64,000 nucleotides of DNA from Synchiropus splendidus (Eukaryota; Chordata; Actinopteri; Syngnathiformes; Callionymidae): positions 8,278,001 to 8,342,000 of the forward strand of contig NC_071349.1 of the NCBI RefSeq assembly GCF_027744825.2, in the 5' to 3' direction. Positions 54,951 to 64,000 of the stretch are shown piece by piece. Within the stretch, counting starts at the first letter, position 1; every line of letters begins with the position of its first letter. Under the pieces are notes generated by a model that saw only the letters and a list, made by a program, of their open reading frames with translations, was not told the DNA's origin and made no database searches. The position numbers were made by a program, and so were the translations under genes.

Positions 54951-55225
54951 GATGGATACGAGACCAGGCAGCCATGAGTGTCCCGGCTGCTTCACTCTCT
55001 CACAGCACATATGCAGGCGGCCCTTCTGCGGCTTTGTTTCTATTCATAGCGCACCACCTCCACTTCCACGTCCCTACTGCGTCTCTGTGTTCCACCCCGC
55101 TGGATCGGGTTTCACACACCTGTGGACGCCGCGCCAGACAAACATGCTTACGATCGGCGCGCTGTGACCTCTAGCCTCTGCAGGGGAGTAAACATGTGAC
55201 GTGTCCTGGTGCTCTTTTTTTAATC

Positions 55226-55740
55226 TTCATCCAAAACTTGATTTAAATGCCAAAAACATTACCGTTGTCTAAAACTGTAGTTAAACAAGGAAACATTTAG
55301 CAGGTCTTTTCGTTTTTCCCTCTTTGTCCAAAACTTTATTTAAACCCTGAAAACATTAGGCAGCTAATATTTCTTTCTCATTGTCTAAAACTTTATTTAA
55401 AGAACAAAAATTTCGTCCAAAGCTTTATTTAAATGCCAAAAACATTATCATTGTCTAAAATTTTAGTTAAACAAGGAAATGTTCAGCAGGTCTTTTAATT
55501 TATTTCCTCTTTGTCCAAAACTTAATTTAAATCCTGAAAACATTAGGCAGCTGATACTTCTTTCTCTTTGTCTAAAACTTTATTTAAACAGCTAAAACAT
55601 TTCTCAGTTTTTTTTTTAAATCCCTGCCCAGAACTTTATTACAACAAAAAATTTAGCAGTTCAGATTGTTTTCCTTTTGACTAAAACCTTATTTAAACAA
55701 CAAAAACTTCCAAAGCTTTATTTAATATACAGGAGTTTAT
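55226..55740. repeat. AT-rich tandem array with 186-nt higher-order period
   Basis: Around ten copies of a 20-nt core, TTGTCYAAAACTTTATTTAA, recur every 40-80 nt. A longer block starting 'ccaaaacttgatttaaatgc' at 55231 recurs, about 90% alike, at 55417. The array is therefore a higher-order repeat, now diverged. Confidence 0.75.
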
Positions 55741-58426
55741 GATTTTTACCCTCAAACCCTAACTTCACTTAAAAAGATTTGGCTGGCATTTATCATCTGC
55801 CAACGATAATAAATATTAGTATTATTCAGATTGTTGTGCCTCAAGTGTCCATACCAAGGCACTCCTCTTTCTCCTGAAAAAAAAGGGGGTCAGTTATGTA
55901 CGCAACTTTAACTTGATGATAAAGTATCTTCCAAATGAAATCTCCCAGAAGGCACCTCCTTCATGAACTCCTCGCAAACTCAGCAGCCAGCAGAAAAGTT
56001 TACTTCACTTAAAGGAACAGCAGGAGGTGACTGGTTCCGTAGACCAGGGCGCTATGAGCTTCGACAACATCCGTATCAGGTGCCCCGATTTGAGTATGGT
56101 TTACTTTACGATCAGATGTGCAGTTGTTGACCAAGCCTCGCTCACAATCGTGTGGCAGAAGTTTGGCATGAAACGTAATCCAAACGTTTGCACCTCTTGC
56201 CCCGCCCCCACCCTGACGTTTGTGTTCAGTTTTCTCTGACGGTGGGTTCGACCCAGGACAAGCTGAGCACCGGAACACAGTGAGTGACACTATGATCATG
56301 ATGAACCAAACATGAGCATCCCTGCCATGGAACAGGTAAAGGGTTCAGTCCAACAACCACACAGCACACTGTTTAACAAACTTGGCCTTGGAAAAAAAAA
56401 CCCCTATTGATACGTACAGTATTCACATTTCTGCTAATATCTGATAGAAGTGGATGTGTCAAATACAGTATATGATCAGTAAGTAGCTGTATATCACAGT
56501 ACATAGCAACATCAAACCTCTGACTGTCACAAGAGAATTGTCTTTACATGGGTAACATCTTACTTGAAGTTCTGTCGACTACCGTATTTACATTACGTAC
56601 AAGCGGACGTGAAGAGCGGAAAGAAAAATGGACGTTTTACATGCAGATTAATAAGCAAGTGTTCAAGTAAAATGTCACCCTAAAGTGCCCAGTTGTTGAT
56701 TCTGCTGCACACATGTAGAGACTAACAAGAACTGTGCTTTTTTTTTAAAGTAAAGACACACAGTTAAAGGGTTAAATATGTGTCTTAAACAGTACAGGGG
56801 AACCCTGCAGCTGAGTCACCAATTGAAGGAGGAGAAATGTACAGACTGGTGGTGAAAGCAAGGGGATGGCGGCGTGACCCTGGTGTTCAGCAGAACCACA
56901 CATTGTGCCGCACGGCCGACAAACAAAAACACGAGAGGTGACTGTTCGGAGAGACCAAGAAACATGTATATAGAGCTATATTCTTATAAACATATGCAAA
57001 AAAATAATCCGGAATATATTTTGGTAAAAAGAAATTTGTGCTTTTGTCAGACCTGTGTTAGAGAGTGCTGGGTTGGAGGAGAAAAAGTAGCTTCCGTCGT
57101 GTGATTGTAATATAAAGTGCAATGTGAAGGCAAGAGCCTTGTGTGATCCGTGAGAATGAGTGTGTGTGTGTGTGTATCAGAGGCGACACTTACATGGACA
57201 GCAATGATCCAGACTTTTCGGACCTTAGTGCTGAAACATTTCTATAGTGTTGGTGAGGATTAAGATGGGACTCCACTCTGGATGAGGAATGCCTCTGTGT
57301 TTCTGTTCGTGTTCATTTGAGGGCAAAGGAAAAACCTGAATTATAAGTTCACTTCCGATGTGTTGGAATTCAAGAATAAAGTCTGTCAAATGTGTTTTTA
57401 TGGGGATAAATATTAATTTTTTCTGATGCAAAATATATTTGAATAAACAAGAAAGATGTAGAAATAGTTTATAAAAATTGACAAAAAAAGAACTATTCTA
57501 AAATCAGAAAAAAGGGACTGAAAGGCATGTGTTTATGCTGACATATGGGAAAATCTAAGCCCAGATGTTCGCAATTGTATTTTCCGGTTCAACAACAATT
57601 TGAAAAAAAAAGCCCAAACCTTTATTTAACTGCTACTGTAGTTGTCATTGCTGTCCGCGTAAACATCTGCTTCCAAACTAGCGTGACCTGAAAAAAGCTA
57701 AAAATGAAGTGATGTCGGTTACATGACATAATCTGCAGGGTTAGATTTTACATCCATCTCTCTTCACTGTGTGCTTTTTGTTTCAAAACGGTTAGAACCT
57801 CTGGTGGAAATAGGAGCGACACTGACATTCGTCCTCATCTTCCGGCTCCATCTCAAGCATCAGAGAAGATGCGGAGCCCCGAACCAGCTTCTGCAGATGT
57901 TCACCAGATTTTAAAAGGATTGTTGCGTAGTAACAGTGCAGGACCACAGGAGGCGCTGTCACGATGGAGATGAGGCCCCCCTCGCTGTGATCCTCTCAGG
58001 AGCTTCATCCCGTGGTACTGAGATAATCCATGGTCCTGTACAGAGCGATGCATCTCCGTTTCTTCACCACCTGTGTGTGCTAGCAGTCCCAGACCTTCTC
58101 GTCCTGAGCAGACCACGAGACTAAACTGAGTTTCTACAGATGGATCATTCTCTATGTTTGATATGGAGATGGCCGGGAAGATGCTGGGTGGATGTGGAAG
58201 AAGGTGGGGGTAATCTTTCAACCTTCACCTTCAGTAGTCTGGAAGGCTGCGAAGAGAAGTCTCCACCACGAGCTGCTGCAACTCCGTCTGATTCATACTA
58301 TTTCATGAACACAGCAGCACTGAAGCTGAGGAGGATGAAGATGATGAGTTTCCCAGTGCTTCCCAAACATGACCATGAGTCCTTCCTCATCCTCCTCTTC
58401 CTCCGCCGGCCTCCTCCTGGAGGACT
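55741..58426. other. Region downstream of diras1, possibly its 3' UTR
   Basis: No exon recognised. The part next to the diras1 stop (57.6-58.4 kb) is richer in unique sequence and would be 3' UTR. The true end cannot be fixed. Short A runs and a (GT)n at 57158 are the only repeats noticed. Confidence 0.4.
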
Positions 58427-59269
<843 letters not shown>

Positions 59270-59300
59270 GCTGCCCCCTCAGGCTTCAGAGAGTGTGACA

Positions 59301-62300
59301 CCTGCAGCAGAAGAGAGCCTTTCTTACTGTGTAATTACGACCAGTAAAGAGGCTGCCGATGAAGCGCTGCCTCGTCCGAGCGCCAGCCAGAATTTAAATG
59401 AGAGGAGATGAGGCTGGTTTCGCTCCAAGATTCTTTAATCAATACCATTTGCGGAGTCACACTTTTCCATTTCTCAGACAAAACTTTTCTCTGGAACTCA
59501 TCATTTACCAACTTGCGGAGGCGCAGAGAACAGAGCTGAACGCCCTTCTCACACCACTTCAGACCCAGAATGGAGAGAGAACGGGCCGGCGTCGACAAGA
59601 AGGTCCGCCATGAGCTCAACCCAGTGACTGCTGAGAACCAAACACAAATGCACATGACGACCAAACTCTTTCAATCGCACTGTGAAACGACAAAAAAAAG
59701 CCATCGCCCCTCCAGTTCTGCAGCTGGTGATCAGTACCTGCTGCATTATTTATTCCGGACTCTCTCTCAGCTCCATAACCAGACGCTCCTTCTGCGGCGT
59801 GATCATGCGCGGCGCCGTAATGAAACAGCAAATTGACATCAATACTGAATGGGATAAGTGGATTTCTGTCACGCTCGCACCGCTGGAGCCCACTATTGAT
59901 GACAGGCTGCTCCTTTTGCTTGTAATTGCACAGTCAGGTTCAAGATAATATCAGTCAAGGAGTTCAACACAAATGGAGGAGGGCCTCTTGAGTTTTATGG
60001 CCGATCTATACTGCAGGTCTGCGTCACAGTGTTTTATATCCCTGCGGAGCAAATGGACGCCAGGGATTTATAGCGGGCTGCTGCTGCTGCTGCTGGTGTT
60101 TCCTTGAGCAAGGTGGAATCATTCCAGCACACAACTTCATATCAGTGGTGTCACTTAATCCCAATTGATCTCAACGGGTTTTTTAACTAATAAGAAACTA
60201 TGAATGATCACAAAAGAAGAGGGATTTTATTGATCATTTTTCGAATGTAAGCCAGAGAAAAGATTTGTCTGGTCAGCACTTCACACGGCAACAAATTCCG
60301 TGTATGTTTCCAACTCCACAAACTCAGCAGTTGCTCCTTGTCTCCGGGGAACTGAGGCAGATTACTAATCTGCAACTTCCCTGCTCATCAGGCTGCAAGG
60401 TCTAATGAGGGCATCAGTCACAGTGGAGGGTTCAACTCCCAACTGTCGGGGACAAGCAACCTCTGCTGACGTTTGCTGGGTGTCCACTTTTATCGGTCGC
60501 TTGTTAATCAACCCCATTTTTTTTTTTTTTTTCGCGGCCGGCATCAAACTGCGCTGCAACACTCAACACCTCACTGTTCAGAGAAATAGAAGTTAGATTT
60601 ACCCTGCATTTATATTTGGTTTTAGATTAATTTATTTATTTCTCAAGTCACAGTGAATTTAAATATATATTTTTTTCTCAGCTACAGTTGTGAAGGTTGA
60701 TATTGTGGGCATGTTTCCTCACACACCTGCACTCAAAAAAAATGCATTTCGCGCATTTCAGGTTTCAGCTCCAGAAAAAGGAAGGAAGGGCTGTTTACAT
60801 GGATATATTGAGATGAGATGATTGAGAAGCCAAGGCCTCCGCCCACGTGGTCCAGCTCCCCCCCACCTCGTCCCTGCTGGCTCATCAATAAAGTTATGTG
60901 TTTTTGATCGATGCTGCTGGAGTGTCTGCGCCTCACCAGTCCCTCGCCATCACTGTTTATTTCGGCGACGGACTGGGGAATTCAGCTCCATGACAACCCT
61001 GCCGCCCTCAAAAACCCCGGCTCTGCTCCCTCCCCTCTTTGCTGGCACTAAAATTAGCTCCACTGTCTGCAAACGCAGGTAGAACCTCAGCCCTTTCCAC
61101 TGCCACTTGCCCTTGAGAGTTTAGCGCCACGCCTCCTGAATCTCGGCCCATCGCTCGGCGGCTCTTGTTTCACTCAGCACCAGATGACTGCAGCGCCTTC
61201 CACGAATTAATGGTGGACGGTAAATGCAGCCAAACTCCATTAGCCGATAGCTTTGGCCATCTTGCTGCTGGAGGAAGAAAATGCGATGCAGCTTTTTTTC
61301 CCCCGGCTGCGAGGAAATGTCACCTTTTAGAAAAATATGCACATAATTTCCGTCAAGAGAGCCACTTACGCACGGGCACAAAGCAAGCGAATCAGGCGAC
61401 ATCACTGCCTTTCAACAGATCAAGAGCGTCATTAAAACACGCGCGGCGGCGGTGTCTTGGCGGGAAGAATGCTGAGGATGAGGATGCTACGGGAGCAACA
61501 GATTTCTGCTGCAGTCATTTGTCAAGTCCACTGACTGTCAGCCATGCTCTTCCTGGCACCTCTGAGCACATGTGGAATCAAACACTCACCCTCTGTCTCA
61601 GACAGATGTGTGAGTGTGTGTGTGTATCTCAAGCAAACCTGTCACACGCTACAATGGTCTGACTGTTCACAGGCAGGAAACAACATTGTGTTTGTCAGTA
61701 CAAACATTCCTCCTTTGCTGTCGAATTATATGGATAGATCTAGAAAGGCACTGTGACAGTGCAGACCTCCACCAAGGCTCCAAGATTTTTTTTGCCCTAC
61801 AATTTTATTTCAAAATATTGTGTAATGACCTCAACAGAACAGCAGGTGGCAGCAGTGTCACAGAGCTCTTAGAACAAGAGGTGAAGAAGAGGCCAGCAGC
61901 GAATGTCACATTGCCATCTTGTTCTGGTTCATAGTTGGAGCTGATCATGTGACCACACAAATTTGCTCTTCCTAGTTTGACATTGTTTCAAGGTTGCTAA
62001 ATAACATTGCCAGAAGCCAACCAACTTGGATGTGCCGACACCATGCAGCACCTCCCGACAAGCTCGACAGCCTATCAGGAATGAGCCTAACATATGGGAG
62101 AATATCATGGCAGAGAATTCCTTCCTTGGTTTGCCGTTTTTAGTCACATATATTGCATAATGGCTGAGCAGAATATTGTTTCTCTTCCACTATGAACCTT
62201 GATTTTACTAAAATATTTGTCATGAATTCAAAGCCTTCACCCAGAATGAAGAGCTTCTAGGGCAGATTTGGGCAAAGTTCGGCTCGCGGGCCATATACAG

Positions 62301-64000
62301 CCCGATGCCTGTATTTTTGTGGCCCATTTGACGTCCAAAACTATATGTCGTAATCTTTCTGCCTTTTTTTGTTCTCGTGCTTTTAGTCACCACCACCACT
62401 TCAGCAGTAAATATAGCATGTTCTTGTTTTAAGACTATTTTTTTTCGTCTTTTCATTTTTGTCTGTTTTTCTAGTTCCTCAGAATACACTGTAGTAATAC
62501 TGAAAATATGTTTTGAAATAAATTGCCTTTTTATCTTGAACGTCTAGTGCACGGTTGATATATATTCAAATTAAGTGCATATAATATGAAATATTTCAAT
62601 CTTCATGGTATATTTACACATTACATGTCATCTTCTTAGGCTCGTTTTGTCCCACTTAAGTATATATTTTGGAAATTTTTCCGCCATGTTTTGTAGTCAT
62701 CGCTGTCTTTCCTTCGATGGTGGCTCCTCACAAACCCACCTCTGTTCTAGTGGGGGACAAATCCAAACTTTATGACAATAACAGCGAGATAAAAATGCAT
62801 TGAAATGAACGGTAAACGGTGAGCGCATGAGACGCAAGGTCCGTTCAGCTCTGCTGCAGCGTCAGTCTCTGTCTTGCTAAAAGGCACAAAGGCAGAGCTA
62901 TTTATGCCGCTCTGTGCTACCAGCCGTCCACCTCACCCGCTGATCCGTGATGCTCTCCGATGATAACACCTATCCCCGAGCTGGTGGGCTGCAGACGAAG
63001 CCCTAAATGATATTGAGCCGAGCAGCGGGGAGCAGAGTAAATTTAGGAGCAAGCGCCGACTGCACTGGCAGAGTCATGCTGCGAGAATCACACATTTGTG
63101 GGGAGAGGAAGGCTCAGTGCTGCCATATGCGTCAGATCTGAGCAGCTATTATATGTATTTTTGTCTCCCCCGGCTCCGTTTCTCAGCCCACCACATCCGT
63201 CATCTGGCTCTAGACTTCTGACTTCAAACTGAAACCCAGAGCTGGTCCTCCCCAGTTATGCTCTCCACCTTCCATCCATCCTGAGCCCACTTGCCTCGAC
63301 CTGACCTCGCCCCCTTTCATCCAGTCAGACTTATCTTAAATCAGACAAGAGCTGCCTGACGTTTTGTCGTGGTGGTGAGATTATATTTTGGTTTCATCCA
63401 GAGAGATTATCAAAAGTGAAAGTCTTCTTCTGTAACATGTTCCCAAGACACAAGTGTTGCAGAGTGAAAGACTTGCTTGCTGTAGAAAACCCAAACTGAA
63501 AGAATAAATCCACAGTTCAGAGCTTGGCTTGCAGATATCCCACTTCAGCCACAGCAGAATGATGAAAATACAGTCTTGTTTTGGATTGCGCTCAATACCG
63601 CTAGCATGCCACCATGATGCATACACCCCGGGAGGGTCACCACGTGCCACATATAGACCACCAACTCACACCCCTATATCAGGGGTCTCACCCTGATCCA
63701 CTAAAGAACAGCAGTGGGTGCCGGCCGATGACAGCCTTCAGACATTCCATAATGCACTGCAACAGTAAACGAAACCTACATGTAAGATTCGAATGAAATC
63801 AGCAATTCTGACTAAACAGGGTAAATAAAATCCAACCATTTTTAGGATCACAACTGAGAATATGCCCGTGTTTTGGCGCCCTTGAGCAAGTCCAACTCAC
63901 CGCCACCACTGGAGCCTCAGTCCAACTCTGCTGCAGTTCTATCAACAGCTCAACCTGAGCTCTCATTATAGCTGGCTCATCCAGTTCTCAGTCTTCCAAC
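59301..64000. other. Upstream region of diras1
   Basis: It begins with the 5' UTR acceptor CTGCTGCAG|GTGTC at 59303/59302. No further coding exon is recognised. Unique, moderately GC-rich blocks at 59.35-59.95, 61.1-61.5 and 62.8-63.1 kb look like candidate conserved control DNA. 60.5-60.7 and 62.1-62.7 kb are AT-rich, with a hAT-like terminal fragment near 62.26-62.33 kb. The first noncoding exon of diras1 is not located. Confidence 0.45.

Noticed and set aside
61165..61662. 165-residue plus-strand open frame
   Set aside because: No recognisable similarity and low-complexity ending; more likely noncoding control DNA upstream of diras1.

Overview
This window is vertebrate nuclear DNA, almost certainly from a ray-finned (teleost) fish. 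Coding sequence is split into many GT-AG exons. Simple repeats (TA, CA, GATA) are frequent, and several dispersed repeats are of types common in fish. The proteins are clear vertebrate orthologues. I cannot name the species. I resolved nine protein-coding genes and rebuilt eight of them exon by exon with every splice phase consistent; the ninth, the THEG-like gene, is also phase-consistent but less securely identified.

Layout, left to right: plpp2 (-, 2.7-12.0 kb, lipid phosphatase), a short THEG/SPMAP2-like gene (-, 14.9-15.3 kb), shd (-, 16.8-19.1 kb, SH2 adaptor), yju2/ccdc94 (-, 21.3-23.5 kb, splicing factor), a CART neuropeptide gene (+, 24.4-25.2 kb), map1s (+, 26.3-33.3 kb, microtubule-associated protein), gadd45b (+, 35.3-38.9 kb, stress sensor), gng7 (-, 44.3-44.8 kb, promoter probably near 49.2 kb, G-protein gamma subunit) and diras1 (-, 58.4-59.3 kb, Ras-like GTPase). 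The long gaps (4.4-11.9, 39.6-44.3, 45-58 and 59.3-64 kb) hold introns, UTRs, old transposon debris and possible regulatory DNA.

The gene order matches pieces of human 19p13: PLPP2-THEG, YJU2-SHD, and GADD45B-GNG7-DIRAS1 with the same relative strands. CART (human chromosome 5) and MAP1S (human 19p13.11) have been brought in. The genes do not form one pathway. They are an ancient linkage block enriched in signalling and neuronal functions.

Most interesting observations: (1) a THEG-like gene whose three coding exons are each exactly 62 nt; (2) a CART precursor that has lost one of its two usual dibasic processing sites; (3) a 63-nt in-frame segment of map1s with all the marks of a tiny intron or exitron; (4) a diras1 coding intron holding a truncated MITE between perfect 23-bp direct repeats; (5) two inverted copies, 49 kb apart, of a repeat with a strong internal palindrome; (6) an AT-rich array with a 186-bp higher-order period; (7) a perfect CRE plus a YY1-like site at the map1s start codon, and a perfect kappaB site plus CRE in gadd45b intron 1. 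I saw no unambiguous novel multi-gene system.
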